From positions 1 to 34,443 of the forward strand of contig NZ_LKBD01000044.1 in NCBI RefSeq assembly GCF_001399975.1: a DNA stretch of 34,443 bases, in the 5' to 3' direction. This document shows, one piece after another, positions 1 to 8,421 of the stretch. The notes beneath the pieces were generated by a model. It did no database searches, was not told where the DNA came from, and worked only from the letters and a program-made list of their open reading frames with translations. A program made the translations under genes and the position numbers. Position 1 is the first letter of the stretch; every line of letters begins with the position of its first letter. This stretch comes from Pseudoalteromonas sp. P1-9 (lineage in GTDB: Bacteria; Pseudomonadota; Gammaproteobacteria; Enterobacterales; Alteromonadaceae).

Positions 1-89
1 AAATCTGAAATCTGAAATCTGAAATCTGAAATCTGAAATCTGAAATCTGAAATCTGAAATCTGAAATCTGAAATCTGAAATCTGAAATC
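1..89. repeat. Heptanucleotide tandem repeat (AAATCTG)n
   Basis: The unit AAATCTG is repeated without error about 12.7 times, from the first base of the window to position 89, where the pattern breaks (CC instead of CT). It probably extends beyond the left edge. It ends about 20 bp before a perfect TATAAT and about 70 bp before nadC, so it occupies the -35 and upstream part of the presumed nadC promoter. A perfect short-unit array of this kind is expected to change copy number by strand slippage. Confidence 0.97.
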
Positions 90-109
90 CAATAAAATCA
101 TAGCCAACT

Positions 110-115
110 TATAAT
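110..115 (+). promoter_or_regulatory. Candidate -10 element of the nadC promoter
   Basis: A perfect TATAAT lies 45 bp before the nadC start. No convincing -35 hexamer is present; the expected position (about 86-92) falls at the end of the heptamer array. The transcript would start near 122. The call rests on the hexamer and its position only. Confidence 0.45.
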
Positions 116-160
116 CAACACGATAAAATTATTGCAACGTTCACTTTCTGTAAATTCACT

Positions 161-1015
161 ATGGCTCTCTCTCAACAATTAATTTCTCAACTTGTTAAAT
201 CTGCACTCGACGAAGACTTAAACTACCAAAGTGCAGACGGCGATATCACTGCACAGCTTATTCCGGCAACACAACAAGCAAACGCAAAAGTAATCACACG
301 CGAAGCGGGTGTTTTTTGTGGCAAGCAACTTATTTTAGAAGTATTTGAGCAAGTTGACCCTAGTGTTGAAGTAAACGTACTTATTGAAGATGGCGATACC
401 ATTGAAGAAAACCAAACGCTATTTACCGCGGTTGGCAACGCTCGCGCGATTTTAACTGCCGAGCGAACCGCGCTTAACTTTGTACAAACACTTTCAGGCA
501 CAGCAACTACTACCGCCCACTATGTAAAAGAGTTAACTGGTACAGGAACGCAACTGCTCGATACACGAAAAACCATTCCGGGATTACGCTTATTACAAAA
601 ATACGCAGTGAAATGCGGTGGCGGCGAAAATCATCGTATTGGTTTATTTGATGCCTTTTTAATTAAAGAAAACCATATTGCTGCCTGCGGTGGCATTGAG
701 AAAGCGGTAGCACAAGCGAAAACAAATCACCCAGATAAAAAAGTAGAAGTAGAAGTAGAAAACTTAGCAGAACTAGAGTTGGCTATTGATGCTGGTGCAG
801 ACATTATAATGCTTGATAATTTCACAGTTGAGATGATTAACAAGGCGGTAACAATCACCAACAAACGCGCAAAACTGGAAGTGTCGGGTAATATGACATT
901 AGAGACTTTACGCACCTATTCTCAAGCAGGTGTCGACTTTATTTCGTCAGGTGCTTTAACAAAACATGTAAAAGCGCTTGATTTATCAATGCGTTTTGAA
1001 AATAATGGCGACTAA
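161..1015 (+). CDS. nadC: Nicotinate-nucleotide pyrophosphorylase (quinolinate phosphoribosyltransferase)
   Basis: This cytosolic enzyme makes nicotinate mononucleotide from quinolinate and PRPP, the last step specific to de novo NAD synthesis. The 284-residue length is normal for the family. An N-terminal sandwich domain is followed by the barrel with the conserved LLDTRKTIPGLR segment (about residues 133-144), the KCGGGENHR motif that binds quinolinate and phosphate, and the late IMLDNF motif carrying an acidic active-site residue. The ATG at 161 gives the expected N-terminus although no clear Shine-Dalgarno sequence precedes it. nadC beside pilA is the usual gammaproteobacterial arrangement, but a 389-bp gap and opposite needs make a shared transcript with the pilus genes unlikely. 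The heptamer array upstream is the only odd feature. Confidence 0.97.
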   Translation: MALSQQLISQLVKSALDEDLNYQSADGDITAQLIPATQQANAKVITREAGVFCGKQLILEVFEQVDPSVEVNVLIEDGDTIEENQTLFTAVGNARAILTAERTALNFVQTLSGTATTTAHYVKELTGTGTQLLDTRKTIPGLRLLQKYAVKCGGGENHRIGLFDAFLIKENHIAACGGIEKAVAQAKTNHPDKKVEVEVENLAELELAIDAGADIIMLDNFTVEMINKAVTITNKRAKLEVSGNMTLETLRTYSQAGVDFISSGALTKHVKALDLSMRFENNGD

Positions 1016-1404
1016 TTAGTGAACTTTAACTTTTTTCATACAGAAAGAGTAATCCTTTTGTATTAATTTAGGAACATGTAAGCTAATTGTAAAAAAAGAT
1101 GCTACACAAGTTATAAATGTCGTGCTAGCATCTCATTAGAAATAGCGAGTACAGGAAGTACAGGCTAGTAATAAGGAATTAGTTTTGTTCCTAGTAAGCC
1201 AACTTAGTAGTACCTTTAGGTGGTTTTTAGAGACAAATTAATAATTTTTTATGGTTTGGTATTAATCGCTTAGGGAAAAGTTACTAATACTTACTTTCTC
1301 ATTAGAGAAAGTTAACTATACTAATTGATGGAATGAGTATATTCTGTTTAACAGACAACTCTTTTTAATAACTTAGCCCCATAAACACTCGTTAGAGGTA
1401 CATT
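1016..1404. other. 389-bp intergenic region, long pilA leader with two stem-loops
   Basis: No gene was found here. Two hairpins are visible. The first pairs GATGCTA-CAC (1098-1107) with GTG-C-TAGCATC (1122-1132), with a single bulged C. The second is a perfect 8-bp stem ACTTTCTC/GAGAAAGT (1293-1300 and 1305-1312) with loop ATTA. Neither has a T-run, so they are not ordinary terminators. I searched for the GG-N10-GC core of a sigma-54 promoter, common before pilA in other genera, and did not find it. TATATT at 1338-1343 could be a -10, but it has no good -35. Confidence 0.5.
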
Positions 1405-1743
1405 ATGAAAAATATGAAACAAACAGCCCAAAAGGGTTTCACACTAATCGAATTAATGATCGTTGTTGCAATCATCGGTATTCTTGCAGCAGTAGCACTT
1501 CCTGCTTATAACGATTACACGGAAGATGCAGCAAACAATGCGTGCCATGCAGAAGCTACAGCATACACAAAAGCTGCAGCGGTTGATTTATATCAAGGCA
1601 ACACACCTGATGACTATACAAATTCAAGATGCGGCCCTTACTCTGCAAAACCAACAACTACAACATCTACTTTCGATGTAACTGCTGAATCTCCAGGGTC
1701 TACAACTTACACTTGCTCGATTGAGACTTCAACTTGCGCATAA
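1405..1743 (+). CDS. pilA: Type IV pilin major subunit
   Basis: This is the subunit polymerised into type IV pili. A short basic leader ends in Gly11, followed by the class IVa mature N-terminus FTLIELMIVVAIIGILAAVA with the conserved Glu at mature position 5 (residue 16). PilD, encoded downstream, should cut after Gly11 and N-methylate Phe12. The mature protein is only 101 residues, shorter than most type IVa pilins (about 130-160). Its head holds four cysteines (47, 76, 104, 111), enough for two disulfides, and a Thr/Ser-rich stretch around 82-102. The start is supported by GAGGTA about 5 nt upstream. The gene has its own terminator before pilB, which fits the much higher expression expected of the pilin than of the motor genes. 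Confidence 0.95.
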   Translation: MKNMKQTAQKGFTLIELMIVVAIIGILAAVALPAYNDYTEDAANNACHAEATAYTKAAAVDLYQGNTPDDYTNSRCGPYSAKPTTTTSTFDVTAESPGSTTYTCSIETSTCA

Positions 1744-1756
1744 GTTAAAGCTTGTA

Positions 1757-1783
1757 AAAAGCTGACTTCGGTCAGCTTTTTTT
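1757..1783 (+). terminator. Rho-independent terminator after pilA
   Basis: AAAAGCTGAC (1757-1766), a TTCG tetraloop and GTCAGCTTTT (1771-1780) form a 10-bp stem, continued by TTT. The very stable UUCG loop and the U-run make this a strong intrinsic terminator. It separates pilA from pilBCD. Confidence 0.93.
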
Positions 1784-1914
1784 ATATTCAACGTTTTGTT
1801 TTCACCATCTATTTTATAAATAACTAGCCTGCACTTTTTAAAGCTGTAATATATATCAAAAAGTAACTACCTAATTACTATCAACCGTAATGCGCCTATC
1901 GAAAGATTACACAT

Positions 1915-3600
1915 ATGCAATTAAGTTCACCACTTGTTAGAAAACTCGTTAATTTTGGTTATTTGGATCAAAACAAACTAGTATCATTTCAAAGCCAAGA
2001 CATCTCTCTTGCTGAAGCTATTTGCAGTGCAAGCGGTATGACGGCTAATGAATTATCAAATAAAGCTGCAGCCCTTTTCCAATCTCCCCATCTGTCAATA
2101 AAAGATATTGACCTTGCATTTCTGCCTGATGGAAAAGAGCGTAACGAGAAATTAATAAAAAAACATCGCGTGTTGCCCATCGCATGTAAAGGAAAAACGC
2201 TTTACCTTGCTAGTGCAGACCCCACAAATTTTGATGCATTTGAAGATTATGAGTTTAATACTGGGCTTCAAACTGAAGTCGTTGTTGTTGCTTATGACGA
2301 GTTAAATAGTGCAATCGAATCATTATTTGAGAAATCCGATGGCATTGAATTAAGTGATGACCAGCTTAGTGAACTGAGTGGTGTTACAGCCGATGTAGAT
2401 GATAAAGAAGATGAAAATGATGTAAACAACAAAGAAGAAGATGCTCCAATAATCGTTTACATCAATAAAATCTTGATGGATGCGATAAAACGTGGGGCTT
2501 CCGATTTACATTTTGAACCCTATGAACATGTTTACCGAATTCGTTTTCGTGTAGACGGGGTATTGCATGAGGTTGCTAACCCTCCTATTGGATTAGAAAG
2601 TCGAATTTCAGCTCGTATCAAGGTTATGTCTCAATTAGACCTTGCAGAAAAACGAAAACCCCAAGACGGACGTATTAAATTAAAGATTACTGCAAAAAAA
2701 AGTATTGATTTTCGTGTGTCTACCCTTCCAACATTGTGGGGTGAAAAAATTGTAATGCGTATTCTTGATTCATCGAGTGCCATGCTTGGCATTGATGTAT
2801 TGGGATATGAGCCTGAACAAAAAGAACTTTATTTAAATGCGCTCGCACAACCTCAGGGTATGATACTAGTAACAGGGCCAACGGGTTCAGGTAAGACGGT
2901 ATCACTTTATACCGGCTTAAATATCCTCAATAAGCCTGAGCGCAATATATCAACAGCTGAAGATCCTGTCGAAATAAACCTTGTTGGCATAAACCAAGTA
3001 CAAATTAACCCAAGAGCTGAAATGACGTTTGCTAATGCGCTTAGAGCATTTCTGCGTCAAGATCCTGATATTGTTATGGTGGGTGAGATCCGTGACTTGG
3101 AGACGGCTGAAATATCCATCAAGGCGGCCCAGACAGGTCACTTAGTTTTAAGTACACTACACACAAACTCAGCACCAGAAACATTAACACGTTTGATGAA
3201 TATGGGCGTACCTTCGTATAACATTGCTAGCTCTGTAAGCCTTATAATTGCTCAACGACTAGCAAGACGTTTATGCCCTGTCTGTAAAGAACCTGAAACA
3301 CTGCCTGAACAAGAACTCCTAAATCTAGGCTTTACACCGAAACAAATCTCGTCAATGCAGCTTTATAAAGGCGTTGGTTGTGATAAATGCACAGAAGGCT
3401 ACAAAGGCCGTGTTGGTGTTTACGAAGTAATGCCAATAACACCAAGAATAGCGGATGTAATTATGCAAGGCGGCAATTCACTTGAAATTGCGGCAATTGC
3501 AGAGCAAGAAGGCATTAATAACTTGCGTAAGTCAGGCCTGATAAAAGCAGCTTCAGGTGTAACAAGTATTACAGAAATAAATCGAGTGACTAGTTATTAA
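1915..3600 (+). CDS. pilB: Type IV pilus assembly ATPase
   Basis: This is the cytoplasmic hexameric motor that powers pilus extension. The 561 residues match family length. An N-terminal MshE-like domain (about 1-145), able to bind c-di-GMP in some homologues, is followed by an acidic linker rich in D, E and N (about 150-178) and the GspE-type ATPase domain. Visible motifs are Walker A GPTGSGKT (321-328), the Asp box around TAEDPVEI, Walker B DPDIVMVGEIRD (from 383) and the His box LSTLHTNSAPET. A zinc tetracysteine is formed by C454, C457, C489 and C492. It is followed by pilC and pilD. A close paralogue lies 3 kb downstream at 6573-8255. Confidence 0.96.
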   Translation: MQLSSPLVRKLVNFGYLDQNKLVSFQSQDISLAEAICSASGMTANELSNKAAALFQSPHLSIKDIDLAFLPDGKERNEKLIKKHRVLPIACKGKTLYLASADPTNFDAFEDYEFNTGLQTEVVVVAYDELNSAIESLFEKSDGIELSDDQLSELSGVTADVDDKEDENDVNNKEEDAPIIVYINKILMDAIKRGASDLHFEPYEHVYRIRFRVDGVLHEVANPPIGLESRISARIKVMSQLDLAEKRKPQDGRIKLKITAKKSIDFRVSTLPTLWGEKIVMRILDSSSAMLGIDVLGYEPEQKELYLNALAQPQGMILVTGPTGSGKTVSLYTGLNILNKPERNISTAEDPVEINLVGINQVQINPRAEMTFANALRAFLRQDPDIVMVGEIRDLETAEISIKAAQTGHLVLSTLHTNSAPETLTRLMNMGVPSYNIASSVSLIIAQRLARRLCPVCKEPETLPEQELLNLGFTPKQISSMQLYKGVGCDKCTEGYKGRVGVYEVMPITPRIADVIMQGGNSLEIAAIAEQEGINNLRKSGLIKAASGVTSITEINRVTSY

Positions 3601-3689
3601 CATCAGATAGAAAGTTAGGATAACTGCAGCTAAACTAGGAAAATGTTTAAGTTATTGAGCGTTGACTGTTCGGTATATAAGGATTGAAT

Positions 3690-4925
3690 ATGGCAAAGAA
3701 CGATAAAAATAAAGGCCTAACCACATTTGCTTGGGTAGGAGTAAATGCACGCGGCAAGCGTATGGAAGGTGAGTTAAATGGACCTAATATTGCAATTGTA
3801 AAAGCGCAGTTACGCAAACAAGGAATCACTCCCTCTAAAGTAAAAAAGAAAGCGCAACCGCTTTTTGGCATGAGCGGTGAAAAGAAAATTACGCCAAAAG
3901 ATATTGCCGTATTTACACGTCAACTTGCCACCATGTTGATGGCCGGCGTATCACTCATCCAAGCACTTGATATGATTGGAAATGGCTCTGAGAATAAATC
4001 GCTTCAAAAACTCATAATTAAAATAGCAGATGAAGTAAAAGCAGGTGATCCATTAAGTAAAGCACTTCGCGCACATCCAAAATATTTTGATGAATTATAC
4101 TGCGATTTGGTCGAATCAGGTGAACAATCAGGAGCGTTAGACAGAATTTTTGACCGAGTTGCACTTTATAAAGAAAAGGCTGAAGCACTTAAATCAAAAA
4201 TCAAAAAAGCAATGTTTTATCCTATTGCCGTATTAACAATCGCGTTTATTGTAACTGTTATACTATTAATTTTTGTAGTTCCTCAATTTGAACAAGTATT
4301 TGCTGGATTTGGCGCTGAATTACCCGCCTTTACGCAATTCGTAATCGGCATATCTGAATTTATGCAAGCCTATTGGTGGATCGTATTTGGAACTATGGGA
4401 GCTGGATTTATGCTGTTCAAACGCGCACACCAGTCCAGTAAAAACGTTAGAGACAATACAGATAAAGCAATTTTAAAACTGCCTATAATTGGTCTAATTC
4501 TTAATAAAGCGGCAGTAGCGCGTTATGCTCGAACACTTTCGACTACTTTTGCAGCAGGTGTGCCGCTTGTGGACGCGCTTGACTCTGCAGCTGGTGCCTC
4601 TGGTAATGCAGTTTACCGCGACGCAATATTAGATATTAAAAATGAAGTGAGCTCTGGTAATCAGATGAACTTCGCAATGAAAAATTCAGGTGTTTTCCCT
4701 GATATGGTAATTCAAATGGTAGCTATTGGTGAGGAGTCGGGTTCGCTAGACGAAATGCTAGGAAAAGTGGCAAATATTTATGAAACAGAAGTCGATGACG
4801 CGGTAGACGGTCTTTCTAGCCTACTAGAACCTTTGATTATGGCTGTATTAGGTGTACTTGTCGGCGGTTTGATTGTTGCTATGTACTTACCAATCTTCCA
4901 ATTAGGCAAAATCGTTGGCGGCTAA
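3690..4925 (+). CDS. pilC: Type IV pilus inner-membrane platform protein
   Basis: PilC is the integral membrane platform on which PilB and the retraction ATPase act. Two tandem GspF domains are visible. The first runs from about residue 68 through the TM segment AVLTIAFIVTVILLIFVVPQ, and the second from about 270 to the C-terminal TM segment LEPLIMAVLGVLVGGLIVAM. A third TM segment lies near 220-240. Both domains carry the typical F-TRQLATML and YARTLSTTFAAGVPLVDALD segments. A TTG at 3684 is in frame, but the ATG at 3690 has AAGGA 6 nt upstream and gives 411 residues, the usual length. pilC follows pilB by 89 bp and pilD by 5 bp, so the three are probably co-transcribed. Confidence 0.96.
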   Translation: MAKNDKNKGLTTFAWVGVNARGKRMEGELNGPNIAIVKAQLRKQGITPSKVKKKAQPLFGMSGEKKITPKDIAVFTRQLATMLMAGVSLIQALDMIGNGSENKSLQKLIIKIADEVKAGDPLSKALRAHPKYFDELYCDLVESGEQSGALDRIFDRVALYKEKAEALKSKIKKAMFYPIAVLTIAFIVTVILLIFVVPQFEQVFAGFGAELPAFTQFVIGISEFMQAYWWIVFGTMGAGFMLFKRAHQSSKNVRDNTDKAILKLPIIGLILNKAAVARYARTLSTTFAAGVPLVDALDSAAGASGNAVYRDAILDIKNEVSSGNQMNFAMKNSGVFPDMVIQMVAIGEESGSLDEMLGKVANIYETEVDDAVDGLSSLLEPLIMAVLGVLVGGLIVAMYLPIFQLGKIVGG

Positions 4926-4930
4926 ATTCA

Positions 4931-5815
4931 ATGAGCAGTATTATAGAATTATTTCTTGAAACACCTTGGTTTTATTACTTAACCATTTTCTTAGTCAGCA
5001 TTTGTATCGGTAGCTTTCTGAACGTTGTTATCTATCGTGTACCAAAAATGATGGAAAACGAATGGAAAGCTGAATGCAGTTTGCTACTTGCTGATAATCT
5101 CAAAACACCTTACGAGGCAAGCACAAAGGCATTCAATTTAATTACGCCTAGTTCAACCTGTCCTCACTGTAATACACAAATTAAACCTTGGTTTAATTTG
5201 CCGGTATTTGGTTGGTTATTTTTACGTGGTAAAGCGGCCTGCTGTGGTAACAAGATTTCAGTTCGCTACCCCAGCATTGAGCTTTTAACGGGTCTTGCTG
5301 GCCTTGTGATAGCGTATTACTTTGGCGTAACTGAGCAGGCAGCTTTGTACTTAATACTGACCTACGCGCTGATATCACTGATTTTCATTGATATTGATCA
5401 TATGCTACTACCCGACCAAATTACTTTGCCATTACTGTGGATGGTATTAATAGCGTCTGTTATGGGACTTACTATTGAACCATCACAAGCTATTATTGGT
5501 GCAGCTGCAGGTTACCTCGTTTTTTGGTCGGTATATTGGGTATTTAAATTACTCACAGGCAAAGAGGGTATGGGCTATGGTGACTTTAAGCTAATGGCCG
5601 TTTTTGGTGCTCTTTTAGGCTGGCAGTATTTACCCATGATAGTGTTAATGTCGAGTTTGGTAGGTGCAGTAATCGGGGTTACGCTTCTTTCAATACAAGG
5701 GAAAGACAAAGCAACACCGATTCCATTTGGGCCTTACATTGCAATAGCTGGCTGGATTTCCCTCATTTGGGGTGAACAAATCCAAACCGCTTATTTTAAT
5801 TTCCTAACTTTATAA
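4931..5815 (+). CDS. pilD: Prepilin leader peptidase / N-methyltransferase
   Basis: This bifunctional membrane aspartic protease cleaves prepilins, such as the pilA product, and methylates the new N-terminus. Both catalytic Asp contexts are present: IDIDHMLLPD (near residue 150) and the GYGDFKL form of the GxGD motif (near 215). About eight hydrophobic segments surround an N-terminal cytoplasmic domain. In that domain the first zinc pair CPHC (C77, C80) is normal, but the second pair, usually CxxC, reads GKAACCGNK. C105 aligns with the last ligand, Ala102 stands where the third would be, and C104 is adjacent. The 294-residue length is normal. A 1-nt gap to coaE implies translational coupling. 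Confidence 0.95.
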   Translation: MSSIIELFLETPWFYYLTIFLVSICIGSFLNVVIYRVPKMMENEWKAECSLLLADNLKTPYEASTKAFNLITPSSTCPHCNTQIKPWFNLPVFGWLFLRGKAACCGNKISVRYPSIELLTGLAGLVIAYYFGVTEQAALYLILTYALISLIFIDIDHMLLPDQITLPLLWMVLIASVMGLTIEPSQAIIGAAAGYLVFWSVYWVFKLLTGKEGMGYGDFKLMAVFGALLGWQYLPMIVLMSSLVGAVIGVTLLSIQGKDKATPIPFGPYIAIAGWISLIWGEQIQTAYFNFLTL

Positions 5816-5816
5816 T

Positions 5817-6410
5817 ATGCCAGTTCCAGTTATCGGATTAACCGGTGGTATTGCCACCGGAAAATCTACTGTATCAAACTATTTCAAAAAACTCGGTATC
5901 ATTATTGTTGATGCCGATGCGATAGCAAAACAAGTTGTTGCCCCCAACTCATCCAGCCTTGAAAAAATTAAAGCACATTTTGGTTCTCAGATTGTTTTAG
6001 ATAATGGTGAGCTCAATCGAGCTGAACTAAGAAAGATCATCTTTTCAAACGAGTCCGAGAAGCTGTGGCTTAATAACTTATTACATCCTGTTATTCGCCA
6101 AGAAATTTTAGAGCAATTAAATACAGCAAATGGACCTTACGTTATTTTGGACGCACCTCTATTATTTGAAAATAACCTTGATAAGTTATGTGAAAAAACA
6201 CTATTAGTGGATATTCCCGAGGAACTGCAAATTATGCGAGGTAGTGATCGTGACGGTGTCAATAAAGAACAAATAAAACAGATTATTGCAGCTCAAATGC
6301 CTAGGAGTATTAAATTAAAAAAAGCAGATTACGTTATTGATAACACCTTGTCACTTGAAAATACCTATGCACAAATCACTGCTATTCACCAAAAGCTATC
6401 AAACAGATAA
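5817..6410 (+). CDS. coaE: Dephospho-CoA kinase
   Basis: CoaE phosphorylates the 3'-hydroxyl of dephospho-CoA with ATP, the last step of coenzyme A synthesis. The P-loop GLTGGIATGKST spans residues 7-18, followed by VDADAIAKQVV, the LHPVIRQE lid segment and YVILDAPLLFE. At 197 residues the protein is family-sized. It starts 1 nt after the pilD stop, so it is almost certainly read from the pil transcript, as is usual for this locus in gammaproteobacteria. The expected next gene, zapD, is not there; a second pilB follows instead. Confidence 0.96.
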   Translation: MPVPVIGLTGGIATGKSTVSNYFKKLGIIIVDADAIAKQVVAPNSSSLEKIKAHFGSQIVLDNGELNRAELRKIIFSNESEKLWLNNLLHPVIRQEILEQLNTANGPYVILDAPLLFENNLDKLCEKTLLVDIPEELQIMRGSDRDGVNKEQIKQIIAAQMPRSIKLKKADYVIDNTLSLENTYAQITAIHQKLSNR

Positions 6411-6572
6411 AGTTTCTGTATTCATATCCTAAAAAATCAGTAGCGACGTTATAGTTCGCTCGCAAAGTAAAACTCCACATCCTAAAGCGTAATTAATTTC
6501 CTGATTTTTCTTAAAACTTGCAATCCAAATAATCTCAACAACACTTAAAGTAGATTGAATTGGAGGCAAGCG

Positions 6573-8255
6573 ATGAATGTAAACTCTCCGCTTATTCGTA
6601 AATGTGTTGCGATGGGGTTTATTGCACATGAACAGGTTAGCTCTTCGGCAAACGCTTCGGCGCATACCTGTGAATTTATACTTAACAATAGCAAACTGTC
6701 TTCAAAGCAACTTGCAGCGCACTGCTCATCTTGGTTTAACCTACCAACTTTAAACATTGCTAGCGTCGATCCCAATAGTATTCCGCTTGACAACATCAGT
6801 GAAGAGTTAGTTAAAAAGCATCATCTGCTCCCTTTATCAAAGCGCGGAAGAACGTTATTTCTAGCCACATCAGATCCTACAAATTTCGATGCCTTTGAGG
6901 ATTTTGAATTCAATACAGGTCTTCAAACAGAGGCTATTGTCGTCGACTTCAACGGGCTCGAGCAATTCATTGAAACAATATTTAATAAAACTGATGACTT
7001 GGCAATATCAGATGAAGAGTTTGAGCAATTTGGCGATATTGAAGTAACTGATACCGAAGCTAACTTATCTGAAGACAGCACACCAGATAAAGACGATGCC
7101 CCTATTATTGTCTATATCAATAAAATTTTGATGGATGCGATACGCAAAGGTGCTTCAGATTTACATTTTGAGCCCTACGAGAAAACCTATCGCATCCGTT
7201 TTCGTATTGATGGTATTTTGCATGAAGTAGCTTCCCCGCCACAAATGTTATCGTCACGAATCTCTGCTCGCGTAAAAGTAATGTCTCAACTAGATATTGC
7301 AGAAAAACGTAAACCACAAGATGGCCGTATCAAATTAAAAATTACAGCAAAGAAAAGTATCGATTTTCGTGTCTCCACCTTACCCACGTTGTGGGGAGAG
7401 AAAATTGTAATGCGTATTTTGGATTCGAGCAGTGCTATGCTCGGTATCGATGTACTTGGCTATGAGCCCGCACAAAAAGCCATGTATTTAGATGCACTGT
7501 CACAACCTCAAGGCATGATCTTAGTTACAGGTCCAACAGGCTCAGGTAAAACGGTATCACTCTACACCGGCTTGAACATTTTAAACAAAGCAGAGGTTAA
7601 TATTTCCACAGCCGAAGACCCTGTCGAGATAAACCTTGTCGGTGTTAATCAAGTACAGATTAACCCAAGAGCAGATATGACATTTGCAAACGCTCTACGC
7701 GCTTTCCTTCGCCAAGACCCCGATATTGTAATGGTTGGTGAGATACGTGACTTAGAGACCGCTGAAATCGCGATCAAAGCAGCGCAAACGGGTCACTTAG
7801 TATTAAGTACGCTACACACTAACTCGGCACCCGAAACCCTTACCCGCTTACTTAATATGGGCGTACCCGCGTACAATGTTGCAAGTTCTATTAGCTTAAT
7901 CATTGCGCAACGCCTTGCTCGACGCCTTTGCAATAATTGTAAAACACCTGAAACCTTACCTATCGAAGAACTCAAGTCGCAGGGTTTTTCTGACCAGCAA
8001 ATTGGCAATATTACATTATTTAAAGCCGTTGGGTGCGAACATTGCACAGAAGGTTATAAAGGTCGAGTCGGTATCTATGAAGTAATGCGAATTACCTCTG
8101 AAATATCACAAATCATTATGTCGGGCGGGAATTCTTTGGATATCGCCAAAGCATCATTAGCTAGTGGATTTAATAGTTTACGACTTTCAGGGCTAGAAAA
8201 AGCTGCGTCTGGAGTAACTAGTCTTGCCGAGATAAACCGTGTTACCAGTTACTAA
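6573..8255 (+). CDS. Second PilB-like type IV pilus assembly ATPase (paralogue)
   Basis: A complete 560-residue paralogue of the pilB product at 1915-3600. The ATPase half is nearly identical in protein sequence: GPTGSGKT from residue 320, DPDIVMVGEIRD, LSTLHTNSAPET, and zinc cysteines in CNNC and CEHC. The N-terminal domain (about 1-140) has diverged clearly. Third codon positions in the conserved half differ often, so this is an old duplication kept under selection, not a recent copy. The ATG at 6573 is preferred over the upstream in-frame TTG at 6555 because GGAGG (6562-6566) lies 6 nt before it and it restores the N-terminus MNVNSPLIRKCVAMGF, parallel to MQLSSPLVRKLVNFGY in PilB. It has its own strong ribosome site and a 162-bp upstream region. 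It may serve as an alternative extension motor. Confidence 0.93.
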   Translation: MNVNSPLIRKCVAMGFIAHEQVSSSANASAHTCEFILNNSKLSSKQLAAHCSSWFNLPTLNIASVDPNSIPLDNISEELVKKHHLLPLSKRGRTLFLATSDPTNFDAFEDFEFNTGLQTEAIVVDFNGLEQFIETIFNKTDDLAISDEEFEQFGDIEVTDTEANLSEDSTPDKDDAPIIVYINKILMDAIRKGASDLHFEPYEKTYRIRFRIDGILHEVASPPQMLSSRISARVKVMSQLDIAEKRKPQDGRIKLKITAKKSIDFRVSTLPTLWGEKIVMRILDSSSAMLGIDVLGYEPAQKAMYLDALSQPQGMILVTGPTGSGKTVSLYTGLNILNKAEVNISTAEDPVEINLVGVNQVQINPRADMTFANALRAFLRQDPDIVMVGEIRDLETAEIAIKAAQTGHLVLSTLHTNSAPETLTRLLNMGVPAYNVASSISLIIAQRLARRLCNNCKTPETLPIEELKSQGFSDQQIGNITLFKAVGCEHCTEGYKGRVGIYEVMRITSEISQIIMSGGNSLDIAKASLASGFNSLRLSGLEKAASGVTSLAEINRVTSY

Positions 8256-8421
8256 ACGCGTGAATTGAGAGTTTAAGTTACGCTATAAACTTGGGTTAGA
8301 GAACGATGAACAAGATCTCCATTGCCTATGGGGTATTGAACGGATGATTTAAACTAGGCACTTTACTCAAACACAGTTATTCTCTAACATTTGCGCTATC
8401 AACATAATTGAAGTTATTTTT

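Noticed and set aside
1016..1404. A sigma-54 promoter for pilA
   Set aside because: Every GG in the region was checked for GC at the 10-bp spacing; none fits, although such promoters are common before pilA in other genera.
6432..6509. AAAAATCAG and CTGATTTTT pairing between coaE and the second pilB, as a terminator
   Set aside because: The arms are 60 nt apart and AT-rich. A looser inner AGCGA/TCGCT pairing exists, but the overall structure is weak and could be chance.
8306..8347. A 13-codon open frame with ATG in the pilB-paralogue to yacG gap
   Set aside because: No Shine-Dalgarno sequence, very short, and no resemblance to a known leader peptide. Nothing in the gap suggests attenuation.
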